From Xanthoparmelia taractica (Eukaryota > Ascomycota > Lecanoromycetes > Lecanorales > Parmeliaceae), in the NCBI GenBank assembly GCA_033085395.1, contig JANQBS010000078.1:1-64000 (forward strand): 64,000 nt of DNA, given 5' to 3'. Positions 1 through 12,784 of the stretch are shown here, piece by piece (position 1 is the first letter of the stretch; every line of letters starts with the position of its first letter). Under the pieces are notes generated by a model, which made no database searches, was not told the DNA's origin, and was given only the letters and a program-made list of their open reading frames with translations. Made by a program: the position numbers and the translations under genes.

Positions 1-720
1 GAATAATAACTAGAATACGTTCGCATGATTCTATATAGAGTAACTTCTTCTATATATAGTATATTTCCCATACCCCTACATATAACATGAGATACCTCTA
101 CATATACTAGAAATTTCCTAGATCATTTTATAATACTAGCACGTCTCCCAGATTATCTCATAAAAATTAAATAATATAATCTCAATACTATATTATATCA
201 TGATATGATATCGACACTTCATATCCCAGACTATCCCAGACCTTTCCGACTTGTAAAAATAATATCTTAATATTAAATTAAGAGCGATACGCGCGAAAGC
301 TAAGATAGACTATTATAGTCTAAAAAGATATAATGTAAGACGAGATATAATCTCGCTATTAGACGACTATTCTAGAAGTACTAAGAATTTCAATGTAAAA
401 AGATATTTTATAGTTCGATAAATTAACTTTTATAAAAATCTTATTAAGATTAAAAGCTTAGCTCTTATATAATTAAAAATAGAGAAGATTAAGCTAGAGT
501 AGTTTTTATATTTATATAGAGATTTGAGTATTTAAATAGCTAGCTATTTATACGACTAAAAATACTAAGATATTAAGTATTATTTTATATTTTATTTAAT
601 ATTTTAAAATTCACGATAGAAACTAATTAATAACTCTAAATTAAAAGCGCGGACTAGAGAAGAAGCGTAACGCTAAATATATACTAAATATTTAGACTGG
701 CTATACTCTAGATAGGATCT
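1..720. mobile_element. RIP-degraded transposon, right end only
   Basis: Extremely AT-rich, TpA-rich DNA with stops in every frame. It ends at 646-720 in a copy of the terminal inverted repeat seen at 12461-12534: both run from AGCG, through a shared AAATATTTAGACT core, to a CTATACTCTAGA block followed by GGGACCC or its RIP-mutated form GGATCT. Its left end is outside the window. Away from the TIR I could not match its interior to the 5.57-12.53 kb element, so it may be a different-length member of the same family. No transposase can be read. Confidence 0.7.
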
Positions 721-2455
721 AAAAGGTTCTATACTCTAAGCGGTCTTATCTTAGTAATACAAAGGTAGTTAGCGTGAAGACGATTATATTTATTTGACTC
801 TCAAGCCTTCTTAGACGGAGCCTCTAGTTGGGTCACGGAGTCGTTTCATCGAACAAGTGTATTCCACATGTTTCAACGCCGACCTTCTTAGTCTCCTTGA
901 ACGTTCATCGAAATCAAATGGAGTCGACAGAAAGTCTCAAGAAGAAGAGAGCAAAAGTGAACACGCCAGACAGCTCTCGACGCTTACGAATGCCTTTGGA
1001 GTCGAGGCGGCCTTCCGAGCTCTTTCTGGGACTATGCATCGAAACATAGCTCCCCACGTCCAGATATCCACCTCGCTAGCTGATTTCAATCCTCCAAGCT
1101 TCGCGTATACGCGCGTGGTGAAAACTTTGGACCTGATGGCGAGACCCAGCGCAGTTCTGCCATTTCACCTTTTATACCAACATCCAGTAAATATGCCTTG
1201 GTTTTCTATTGTCTTTTGCCATATAGTTAATGAATGCTGCATTACGACATAGTTTCAAGGTACTTCCACTTGTTAACCCTGTTAATTCTACCTGTCCTTG
1301 AGTGATGGTGCGAGCCTGGTGAAGTAGAAAGGGCGGATGTGTTCGGTTGTTGCCATGTTGCGATTGGGTCGCTAAGGAGAAAGAGGGAAGCGCGCTTACT
1401 CTTAGGACGACATCTAGAAGGGCCGATGCAAATCCTTTTGAGAATACTCCAGGTCTAGACCTTTTCCTCAGAAAACATTCACGGATTTCATCCCTCCTCG
1501 AACAAATCATACCAATCCACATCAAACAACAAACAATCCTTCAAGGCCGTCAACTCACATGAAAGCAAGTAATTACTTGGTTTGTGTAGCGCAACCTCCC
1601 TGAAAATACCTGGCACGAAATATTGCACATTATTTTTAAATCTGACCGCTGAAACATTGACTTGAAAATCCAAGTCTAACAACTGTGCCGCATGGCCTTC
1701 TCAAATGGGACTTCTCTATCTCTTTTGACTTTCCCCTTTTTCTCTACTGTCCTCTCCCTTTTTTTTTCCGTTGTTTTAGGGGGAAGGGATTTTCTTTGAT
1801 GTTTAAAAAAGCAAAGTCCGGGATTGGCGATGGGGGGGGTCTATAGTGCCCATGTCAAAGAAATGCAACACCACAACGACAATCCCTCAGGTTGATTCAT
1901 TTTTCAATATGTGATGGCGGTAAACACATTATCGCTTATGATAGGCTCATTCTCGATTTCCTTAATCTCATCGTGCAGAACGACAGGGGGAATCAAGCCA
2001 ATTCCTTGGCTGTCAGCTGAAAATGGGCCGCCCGCTTCCGTCTCTAAACTTCCGAATAGGGTGTGGTTGCTAACCAATCAAACCCTGACACACCTTTTGT
2101 GCACCGTCCTAATGCGACATGAGATGGTGCAATGCGATAGAAACAGTGGGGCTTCGAGATGGTGGTGCCGCCCTGCTGTGCAAATAATAAGATCGACAAT
2201 TCGTTCAAATAGTGCCCTGTTGCGCTGCTCGCCGGCTCCGTCTTCTCTTTCTGCTTCATCGCTCACCAGACCGACGTTCATTACACACGTTCCTTTACCA
2301 TCACTCTCTGCAAGCTCAGAGATATTATCCACTCATTCGAATCTGTACCATTCTGCTTTTACCTGCAAAACCCTGACCTTTGCGCCTGGTGCCAAGTCCC
2401 ATTTTAGCAACCCCCTGATTTTAACGACCTTCACAGACTTCGCCAGTCCCTCAAC
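721..2455. other. Intergenic, no supported gene
   Basis: Normal base composition resumes after about 820. Short overlapping ORFs on both strands (for example 857-1252) have no signal peptide, motif or splice structure that I recognise. A pyrimidine-rich tract at about 1725-1780 and a T-rich stretch lie well upstream of the secreted-protein gene starting at 2456; the 500 bp immediately before that gene is presumably its promoter. Confidence 0.5.
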
Positions 2456-3328
2456 ATGAAGACAACCTACGCATACGCGAGCATAGCTCTCGCCCTCATG
2501 AGCTGCGAGAATGTGATTGCCCACTCGCACCACTACCGCTCTCCACAAAACCCCACCGTCACGCTCTCCGTTTCCGCAACCGCAACCAGCAGCGCCTATC
2601 CTACTGGGACCGTACCCGCCAATTCCACAAACGGAGGCAGCCCCATCACCGCGGGAACCTGCAACGACTGCAGCGGCGTCTGCGTCACCTTCGGCGCCAC
2701 CAACCCCGACCTCTGGTACTGGTGGAACGGCGGACCAAACGGCGACCCCTCCACCTTCGGCGACAAGCCAATCGGCAGCGTCTGCCTCACCCAAGCCGGC
2801 GCCATGTTCGTCGGCAGCTCCAAGGGCGGTGACTCGGGCGTAGCTTCGGGCGGCGCTAACACAAAGTTCGAATGGTCTGTCGGCGCGAGCACATCAAACT
2901 TCGACGTTAGCATCTGCGACGGCTTCAGCGTGCCCATGATCTGCACCGGCTTCGGTGGGAACGAGAGCCCGTACACAACGATTGGCGGTGGCGAGTTATG
3001 CCAGGGCGATTGCGCGGCTTCTGACCAAAATGGCCCGAATTGCAGGAACCTGGGGGCACATACCCCGAGCGCGGACGCGGTGCCTAACTGTTTCAAGGAA
3101 GGGGCCGGGGCGGATGGGCAGAGCGGGGAAAACAACTACTGGTTAAACGACAACGTTTCTGTCCAGGCGATCTTCACTGGCAGGACAGATGTCGTGTGCA
3201 CCGTCGGTGATTTGAGTTCCAAGGCAAAACGCGAAATAGAGCACAGTGCGGCAGAGTTGAGCCCAAGGGCGAGCAAGCATAGGCACCAGAGGCGCGCGTA
3301 TGGACATGGTGCCCACGCGATTTCTTGA
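2456..3328 (+). CDS. Secreted thaumatin-like, cysteine-rich protein
   Basis: Single-exon gene of 290 residues. The first ~22 residues form a signal peptide (charged start, Ala/Leu core, then a cut near ENVIAHS), followed by a Ser/Thr/Pro-rich linker. Residues ~68-250 carry about twelve cysteines. The segment FDVSICDGFSVPM matches the core signature of thaumatin-like/osmotin proteins, where a DVS-x-V-DG(F/Y)-x-(L/V)PM pattern is typical. CNDCSGVC and WYWWNGG precede it. Thaumatin-like proteins are secreted beta-sandwich proteins, some with beta-glucan binding or antifungal activity; the substrate here is unknown. The C-terminal ~40 residues are basic, with dibasic KR and RR sites that a Kex2-type protease could cut. 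The start context (CAACATGA) is good, and codon use is strongly GC-rich at third positions in the first half. Confidence 0.8.
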   Translation: MKTTYAYASIALALMSCENVIAHSHHYRSPQNPTVTLSVSATATSSAYPTGTVPANSTNGGSPITAGTCNDCSGVCVTFGATNPDLWYWWNGGPNGDPSTFGDKPIGSVCLTQAGAMFVGSSKGGDSGVASGGANTKFEWSVGASTSNFDVSICDGFSVPMICTGFGGNESPYTTIGGGELCQGDCAASDQNGPNCRNLGAHTPSADAVPNCFKEGAGADGQSGENNYWLNDNVSVQAIFTGRTDVVCTVGDLSSKAKREIEHSAAELSPRASKHRHQRRAYGHGAHAIS

Positions 3329-5380
3329 AGAGATAACTTTTGGTGTTGGGTGGGGCGCTCAGTTGGGATTGTGGTGCCTACGGACATACTTTCGCTTCTA
3401 TATCTACTTTTCGGACATTTTTCCTGGTATACCATAGACCGCCCGGTGGGGAAGGGGCAAGGGAAAAGGATACCGTACATAAACTGGGGAGTCACGCTCG
3501 TTATGGGATGCAAGCCCATCTTCTTGCCACATTAGAATACATATCTTCCCAGTGGAATGAATTCATGAGATTACTCTAGAGACCCTCGCCAATAAAGGAT
3601 TTGTAAACAATGAAACACTGATCTTGAAAAGAAATCCAATCTCAATGTGAGGCTGCGTCTCAGTGGAGATTAGATGAGATGATGTTACCCTCAATATCAT
3701 CCTTCTTGTCCCTCATTTCCGTCTGCGCCATCATAGGCTGAAGCAAATGTGACACAGCTACATCTAATAACCAACTCCCCAATCGCACTCAACCCAGATC
3801 TAACAGCAGGCACATCCGCTGCGCCGTGGCTGCCTACCCTTGCAACCCTCCAACAATATCCCCGTTTTAGCCAACTCAGGATTTAAGCTTCTTACCGTGG
3901 CGCTGACTGACATTTCGCCTCGAAACATGCTGACAGCTGTCAGCCCCCTGGAATGCAACCCACCCAATCAATGTACTACTAAGCTTACCAGGAGCCTAAT
4001 TCCAGCGTACCCCCGTAAAAAACAATTGCCATAGCCTCACCCATGCCTCTCACGCTTTCCTTTCTGCCGCAAATCAAGAAGTCAATTACGCGTCTCGTTG
4101 GGATCCTTTTCCTAGCATTCGCCCAGTACATGATACATGATACTTTACTAATGACAGGCTACCCGGCAACATCCGCAAACCACACCTGGTGGGTTCAAAC
4201 AACCTTAACCCAAATGCAGCACCCATCGACTTTGATCATGATAACCATCGACGATGAGACCAGAAAGTAGTTTCATTCGCGAAATGGCTAGTTCATTAAG
4301 CCAGCTCACTAGGGATCGAACGACGACGAAAGCGTGTCAGGAGCAGTACATACGGCCCACGAATCCATCTCGAAGCATGAAAGTCCCCACCTACCCACGT
4401 TCGGCAGAAGCGCAGTACAAGATGCGCGTCACTGTTCTCCGCTCGCCCGCACATCTGTAGTCTCCCCTCTCCTTCTTCCCAAAACGCTAAAATCCCAACC
4501 CCCAAATCCGGCCCTAACAAACCCTAATCCCCTGAAGAGCTCAACACCCTCGCAACAGCGCCACCTCCCAGCGCCTTCGAGCCGCGACGAGGCTCCTACA
4601 ACCGGGCATGGAAAAATCGTAGCGGCAGCTTGAGTGTGATGTGCGTGCACGAACGAGTCGAAGGTGATGGGGGAATGTGAGCCGGATTCTGTAGCGCGCT
4701 GGGTGGAATTTGAAAGGTTGGAAGTTGAAAGGTTGAAAGTGGTGTTGCTGGAGGAAGAGCTGGAGGTGTTTGAGACGTAGATGAGGATGCGGTTAAGGGA
4801 GGGTGGGTGGGTGAATGTGTGAGGATATCCTAGTCTGGTGGTGTGAGCTAATGAAAATAGAGAAGGGCAGTCGTCGACAGATTTATGCGTCTTGATTTAT
4901 ATTACCAGAGCGAGAGACTTTTAGAACGTTCCTGCGCTCAGCCGAATTTGGGGAGTGTCATTGGTTTTACGGACAAAGACTATCCCGAAGGCCATTGAGA
5001 ATCGAGTACATACCCTGCTTTCTAGTGATTACACTCTCTCGCATTGCGTACGCCAATTGGCAGCGTTTTAAGGCTCTAATTCTGATTACACGGAAAAAGC
5101 ATACTATAAAGCAAGCGAAGCTCGGGCATAGGACATGATACAGGCCAGTGTATCCGATGCCTTGTTGAGAAGGACACGAATTCATTGTATCAGGGTGGTC
5201 ATGCCTTTGCGATGAGACTGGCTCGGCTGATATGTAGCAGGATAACTCCAGAAAGGACCAATGGTTGAGGAACAAGAATAATCTACGCCCTTGGAAGGGC
5301 GAAGCTACCGAATCCTGAAGTGACAAGATGAACTGAGGGCGAACAAGAAAAATGAGACTAGTCGGTATTGGTAGCCGAGG
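3329..5380. other. Intergenic, no supported gene
   Basis: Only short, mutually overlapping ORFs are present. None has a recognisable motif or a plausible intron structure. The right side grades into the AT-rich block at about 5380. I see nothing further that can be supported. Confidence 0.45.
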
Positions 5381-5567
5381 GCATTTAAGTGCTGTTGATA
5401 TAAGAGTAACTCGTATAACACTTTAATCTATATTATCTAACTAGGTAATTTCCACCTCACTCCGATTATTATAGATGTTATGGCCGTTATAGTAGAAACG
5501 CTACATACGCTAGTCTTGTTTATTCGCGAACGAGCACTAAGGTTTAAAGACGTTTTAGTTAAAAATA

Positions 5568-5640
5568 GATCCCGTCTAGAGTATAGCTAGTTTAAATATT
5601 TAGTATATATTAGCGTTACGCTTCTTCTCTAGCTCGCGCT
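5568..5640 (+). repeat. Left terminal inverted repeat
   Basis: Runs from GATCCCGTCTAGAGTATAGC to about CTCGCGCT. It is the reverse complement of 12461-12534 with scattered differences, nearly all C/T or G/A, as expected from RIP. Confidence 0.8.
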
Positions 5641-6051
5641 ATTAATTTTAATAAATAAGTAATAAAGATAGAATATCTATCTTACTATTACTCTATTATC
5701 TGACTATCGCTCTAGTGCGTTTTCTTTACTTATTTCGATATATTATATATATTTAATAACTTTAATAATCTTATATCTATATAATACTATCTCTTTAATC
5801 TTTCGAAAGATCTTATTTATTAGCGAAGTAATTTAACGCGTATTAGTTATATATAATAAATACTTACAATAGAGATAAGATTTTAAATCTATATATCTCG
5901 AATAAACGCGAATACTTATATTAATAATATAGATAATAGTATTTTAAATAATTTCAATCGAGAGACTCTAATTAGTTTATAATAATCTTATATATAATTA
6001 TTAACTATAATATAAAACTAAAAATAATTACTTATTATATATTATAGTTAG

Positions 6052-9000
6052 CTTAGTGTTCTTATTCATGAAGGCATATATATCGGGACCAAGTAGTACT
6101 ATAAATAGATGATTGGGCTGTTCCAACGCTAAGGTCAGTAGTTAGTAGATTCAGCTAGGTCGTTAATAGGCCTAGATAAGTCTCTAAACGTGTCTCAGCG
6201 CTAGAAAACTCTTAAATAATCAAAAGACGTTATATAAGGGCCTTATAGAAGACTTCGCATAGCGATTTAACGATACGAGCATCGTTAGTATTAGCGCTAA
6301 TAAGACGAAAGATATTAATGTCTTTATAATATAATAAGAATTCGCTCGAGATAAGTAGTAATATAAAGGCGATAGAAATCGAACTTTTAGCGTCTTAATA
6401 GCATAATCTTATCGTTACTAAGACTTATCTCTCGTATTAAAGTAGTAGTCCCTCTGCGGAAAAAGTACTTTAAATAATAATTTCTTATATCGAGCGAGAT
6501 TAATATTTAACGAAGTTAATCGATAATTAGCTCTTTAGTAAAAGAGTCTTTATCTAATTAAAAGAGAAGATTATTTAATAAAATCTTTTATCTAAAGAGA
6601 TATCGTAAGATCTTTACTATATAAGCGTTATTATTTAATATTGTAATAATAAGTATTATCTCTTAACGAAAGAGATTCGTTTTAAATACTAAAAATATAA
6701 ATTCGAGATATTTCTCATATAATCTTATCGAGCGACGAGTGAGAAATTATTACTCGAAGTCTCGATCTTTGCGATTACGTGTAATATATATAAACTCGTC
6801 TATACGAAGAAATATAATAAATATAAGATAAAAGACTATATAGAGCGTTGCTTCGGCCTCGTCTTCTTAATTAATATAAGTGAGTATTTATAATAATAGG
6901 TCTTTAATAATTAAACGATATTCTTTTATCTTAGTCTCGCCTTATAAACGTCGAATATCGACGATAATTCTTTATAACTAAGAATTATAAAACATCGTAA
7001 GATTCTTATATCTTATATTAACGTAAATTAATCTAACGTCTATTAGATAAATCTTTATAATCTTAGTCTTAACTCGTCTTATATTAAGATATGCGATTTA
7101 ATTAATAAGTAAGTTAATAATTGCTAAGAAGAAAGAAGTACTTTTATTAATAACGTAATAAGCGCTATATAACTTAATAAGTGTAATATACGTTTTTCGC
7201 GTCTTTGCGATCAAAACTTATTAAAGAAAATAAGCTATCTCTCGTAATAGTGCGATCTAATTATATTAAAAATCTAATAAGTTTCGCCTTAGCTCTGCGA
7301 AGCGATTAAGATATATCTTAGCTATAAAAATACGTTAGCGATCTTTCGATATTAAAAGCGTAATAAATTATCTATTAACTTATTAATCTTAATTAAGATT
7401 TATATTAAGATTAAATAGATATCGTATTTAGTTAATAGTATTACTATATCTCTTAATAAGATTATAACTAATTCGCGAATAAAGAACTTTCTAAGATTAT
7501 AAATATATGCGTTATTATCGTAGTATAGTATTAATCGTAATTTTTAAAGTCTTTATAATTATAGTCGAATAGCGTAATATACGATCTTTATTTCTTTGAA
7601 TTAAATATCTTTCTAATAATAACGTGTAGTTATCGAAATATTAAAAGTCTTCTAAATTAATTGTAAGAGATCTTTATGCTTTAGAATATAGTCTCTTATA
7701 TTAAAGATTTCTAATACGTCGATTTAAATATACTATATTAATCGACTAGTAACGTAACGAATTAATTTAAGATTATTTTAGTCTTTTAGAAAGATCTCTT
7801 ATTATCGTAGATCGATCTTTATATGTAATATAATTTTAATAAGTACTATTAATCTTCGAATAGTATTAAAAAATCGCCTTAAGAACGCTCTCCCTAAAAT
7901 CACGATCTTAGCGGCAAATAATAAGAATTCGATCGCTAACTCGAGCTCGCGATATGAGATTATCGCTCGATTTAGAAGGTTCTTAATCGTATTTCTCACT
8001 CGAGCGAGCTTATCGAGATAAAGTCTAGTTTATATTAAAATACTATCGAACTTAATTCTTAGAAAATCGATTATAATATTTATAATATTCTTAGTATAAT
8101 TAATCTTAAAGTCTAATTCTTTATATATAAGATCGAATTGTTAACTATATACGATCGTATTATCGATTGATGCTAAGATAGCGAAGAAATCGTTTAGATA
8201 GTAAAGCACTATGATTTAAAGAAGAACTATTATTAAGATCTAGTTAAGGGTCTTTGCGAATAGATTAAATATAAATAATAATATACGTAGATCGAAGAAT
8301 CGATATTATTTTATTTAATAGCGATCGTCACAGTGAAATCCTAGTAATTATTGATTTGAAATTGCGATCGATATATACTTAAAGACGTTTTTTAAGTCTC
8401 TTTTAACGAATTAAGTCTTAAGGTCTTATTATAGTAGTACGATTACTACGTTATCGTATATAGCGTATTTTAGAGCTTTTTAGTCCTAAAATATATTATT
8501 ATTAACTAAGGTCTCGTATAGAAATAAGAGGTTATAAATACGTCTTTAATTATTATCGTGCTTCGAGATTAACTCTAGCGGCGAATAGACGAATTACTAC
8601 TTCGCCTGAGAATTAATCTCGATTAGACGATTATACTAAAGCTATTTTTAAAGGTTCGCCGTTAATATATTAGGTATTACGAAGGTTAATTAATAATTAT
8701 AATTGCGATAACTTAGAATTTAATCTCGATATTCGATTTTTACTTTCTTTCGAAGAATACTCGAAAGAATCTTTACGAATATAAGATCTAAATAATTCTT
8801 TAATTAACGATCTTAATCTTTTATTCGTAGCGAATCTTAATTAATTAGATCTAAATCTAATAGATCGTATAGCGCGTATAAAAATTCTTCTACTATGTGT
8901 AATAATAATATTGGTATCTGCGAGTGCGTTGAGAGTTATTTAGACTTTAAAACTCGATTATTAAGCGGGGTAAGATTAATGCTTAAGATCTCGATTTTAA

Positions 9001-10266
9001 TCTTATAATACGTATTTACTAGATAATTTAGCAAATAATTAAGATAAATATAAATATACTAATAGTGCTCGTATAAGTATCATCTCTTATTAAAATTTCG
9101 ATATATAGCGAAGAATTTAAGAATAGAATTTAAATTCTACTTAATATCGATAAGAGCGATTATTTTACGCAATAGAAGATCGCTATAATATCTATTCTCG
9201 ATGATTTAAACTATAAAATCGTTCTAATTATTTAAGATACGTGCGTTTATAAACGTATAGTAATATTCTCGAATAAAGTTAAATTTATATAAGACTAATA
9301 ACTTAGTTAGGCGAAAACGATAATTTAATAATATCTTCTATAGGCGAATAATCACTATAAAATATATATAATAATATATAATCTAGTTATACACCTCGAA
9401 ACACTATAGTAGAGATATTATCTTATTTGCTTTTTAAGTATTATTTATATCGGCGCGATTAACGTATTCTCGACTTAGCTTATTAAGATTTTCGAATTTA
9501 AATATCTTAAAGAAGATTTATTTAAAATACTTAATATCAACAACGCGATAGCGTTTATAAAGATTAAGAAAGAAACGCGTATCTTTAATATATATAAAAG
9601 AGACTCTAGAATTATTACTCTTCTCTAAATTACTATTAAACTCGAGCGAATAATACTAATAATAGTAATAACGACGACGAGAGCGTGACTTATATATTCG
9701 ATACTACTTATAACGATTATATTTATACTTGACGAGGCGTTCTTTTAGTTCTAAGACTTAATCGCGATAGCTAAAAACCTTAATATCGATCTTCTCAATT
9801 ACGCTTGAGCTAAGAGTTTTTAAGAAGAATATCTTCGATATTATAGACTTATTTCTATAAGATCGAGCGAAGCGAGGGGAGAGAGAAAATATAATAATCA
9901 TTACGAATATCTTAAGCCTATTGAAGATCTTCTTAAAAATCTTCTTAAATACCTTAAAGCGTCTAATAGCGATAGCTATAACGTAAGAAGAATAAAATAA
10001 TTGAGAAGATTAAAATAAGTGTAGATATAATAAGATAAGAAGAATATATACTAATCTAATATGTAGGTATTTAATAATTTAAAATTAATTAAATAAAGAT
10101 TATAAAAGAATACGATTACTCTAAGTGAGAAGAATTCGAATAAAGAGTCAACTAATAATGTAAGACCTATACATATAGTGCTCTCGAGAACACGTATTCC
10201 CCGTATATGCGTATGCATCTGGAACAGGGACTGGATCATGAGACACACTAACTTATAGTCCCACTA
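6052..10266 (-). mobile_element. Full-length RIP-mutated Crypton inserted in the TIR element
   Basis: Reading on the minus strand, the element begins TAGTGGGACT (10266) and ends GAACACTAAG (6052). Its first ~210 bp match 54050-54260 and 25826-26000. Its last ~180 bp match 54260-54442 and 49740-49918. About 150 bp further inside (about 6330-6560) aligns without gaps by eye to 49450-49700, which encodes the C-terminal half of a tyrosine recombinase. The differences are overwhelmingly G-to-A and C-to-T relative to that copy, so this is a RIP victim. Cryptons lack terminal inverted repeats and move by a tyrosine recombinase (established). At 4.2 kb this is plausibly a complete autonomous copy, now dead. 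Confidence 0.75.
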
Positions 10267-12460
10267 TTCGATTAAAAATCTTGAATATTATATAATTAAG
10301 AAATACGCTAGCGACGAGTATAATTATAATTTAAACGCGTTAAATATATTAATATTTCTAAAATTGTACTATTAATTTTAAAATTGCGAACTTAACGAAC
10401 TCTATAGAAATTGCGATTTTAATATAGTTAGTAAATCTTATAACTTTTAGCACGATTTCCGTAGAATTCGTTAAGTTAGTAACTTTAACTTTACTATTAA
10501 TACGATTTTAATATAGTTAGTAAACACGACTTGCTATTAATATTAATTACGTGACTTAGTTCTTTTTTTAATTCTATATAATTTTTTTTATAATTAATAA
10601 CGAGGTTAGATAGCGATATATAGTAACGATTCTTAATATCACCTCGAAATAGACTCTAAGATCGTGAGTTTTAGATTAAATTCTCGCGAGAGTAATGCTC
10701 GAAGTAATACTCGAAGTAATACGTAACGTATATTATTAATTACTTACTACGGGGCTTTATGGAAACTTTGCGTATAAAATTTGAAATTATCTTACTTATT
10801 GAATCGTGCTAATTATACTAATAGTAACTCTATTTACTAAATTTTCGAGTAGTTACTATCTTAATTAAATTTTATTAATATAGACGAATAAGAATAATTA
10901 GATTAACTGGTATTAAAACGTGTTAATCGTGCTAATTCGAAGAAAATTCAACGAAAATAACTTTTTAAGAAATATCGATATATATATAAAAGAGAAATTA
11001 GAAGCTTAAATCGATAATAGCGAAATAAATAACTATAGACCTTAAATTTTACTAAATTAAAGACGCGATTAAGTTTATCTATCGCGCTAAAACTAAATAG
11101 ATTTTAATTAATATTAGAGATATTTATCTTAAGCGTTATAATATTTTAAATATTTATATAAAGTATAAGAAAACGATTTCTAATTTTAGACTAATAAATA
11201 AAAGATATTTTATTAAAACTAATAAACTAATCTAGCTAACTAATTAAAATTTATTTACTATCTCTATTAAAATATTATTACTATTTATTAATAAAATAGA
11301 GATCTTACTTATAGAATCGTCTTCACGTTATTATCTTATATAGATATTCTTTATATACGTAATTATCTTATTTTAATAGATTTTATATATAATTTAAACT
11401 AGCTATATTAATTTATTTATATAATAATAATAAAAAATAAAATAAGATAGTATAAGATTTTATACTTATCTTCTAGCTAGAACTAAGAATAGTAATATTC
11501 TTATAATTATTTTCACTATTTTTAAAAGATTATATAAAGATTATAAGAGCTAAAAATTATATCGTTATCTTCGCTTCGCTTCTAGATATTAAAAATCTAT
11601 TTATAATATAAAGAATTTAATTTTTAATCTATTAAGTCGACTTCTAATAATAAGATTAACGCTAGATTAGAAAGAAATAATAAAAAATAAGAGAATAACT
11701 CTATAAGAATATATAATACTAATTTTATTTATTTAAAATTATAATTAAGATAAATTTTAATATATTTAGCTTTATATAGAAGAAATTCGACTATAAGTTA
11801 TATAAAATAAGCTCTAAATTTACTACTCTAACTACTTCGCTAATAATAAGCGATTTCTATAACATTTTAAGCTAATAATAAATTAAGAGATTAAGACTCT
11901 AATAAGATATTAATTAGATATAAGAAAAACTTTAGATAATATTAAGTTATAATATTTTAAGCTAAAATAATAAACTACTTATATAAATTTAAATTAGATA
12001 AATATAGTAATATAATAATAAATTAATAAGTTAAAATAAAATACTAGCTCTCTTAAATTTATAAATATAATAAATTTTAAAAATAAGATTTAATAAAAAT
12101 ATTATACTAAAAAGAAATTTATTAAAATAAATTAATAGATAATAATAAACAAATAAAATCTTCGTTAAAGCTTATTTACTTATTATAATATAATTTAAAG
12201 ACTTGTATTAATAATTAGTAATAACGATATTTATTTTTTATATCTATATATTTTAAAATATTAAATAAAGAGATAGTAAAATAACGATAGCGAGATCTAT
12301 ATATTTTTCACTACTATATATTAAATTAATATATTATTTATTAAAGAGTTACCTCTTACTTTTTACGTGATAGCGATATTAATTTTCTATATCTTTTATA
12401 TATTCTATAATGATAATAAATTAGATATTCTATTTTTACTACTTGTTTATTAAAAGTAGT

Positions 12461-12534
12461 AGCGTAGGCTAGAGACGAAGCGCAACGCTAATATACGCTA
12501 AATATTTAGACTAGCTATACTCTAGACGGGACCC
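12461..12534 (-). repeat. Right terminal inverted repeat
   Basis: Ends in TCTAGACGGGACCC and pairs with 5568-5640. A third copy in this same orientation closes the partial element at 646-720. This copy keeps more G and C than the other two. Confidence 0.8.
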
Positions 12535-12784
12535 AAAAATACGACTGACAGCTTCGGCCTTAGAGGTGTCTACATCAATGTCCTCAGTTCAATGTTTTTT
12601 AGCAGATGACTCGATACCGATTCCAATTCAAAGCCAGTCAGGCTCAGCCACATTACACTGTGTTCTCCAGGTTTGACGTTTGACAGCAGATGGCAAACAG
12701 CTCATCCTATTTCGAATACACCACGCGCCATGGCTCATCATTCCTACAGTTCACGAGCTACATACCGCTACATTTGCCATTACC

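Larger units (their letters stand above)
5567..12534. mobile_element. RIP-degraded TIR transposon with a nested Crypton
   Basis: A ~7 kb AT-rich block bounded by inverted repeats of ~73 bp (5568-5640 and 12461-12534). It has no open frames, and TpA is in great excess. Removing the nested Crypton (6052-10266) leaves about 2.75 kb, a size consistent with a DNA transposon, but the coding part (mostly 10267-12460) is too mutated for me to assign a superfamily. Established knowledge: RIP converts C to T, mainly at CpA, in repeated DNA during the sexual cycle of many ascomycetes. No target-site duplication could be recognised. Confidence 0.75.

Noticed and set aside
4967..5326. 119-codon minus-strand ORF
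   Set aside because: No recognisable motif or signal peptide; composition and start context unconvincing.
5528..5545. GAGCACTAAGG resembling the Crypton right end, just outside the TIR element
   Set aside because: Match is about eleven bases with no further similarity upstream; likely chance.
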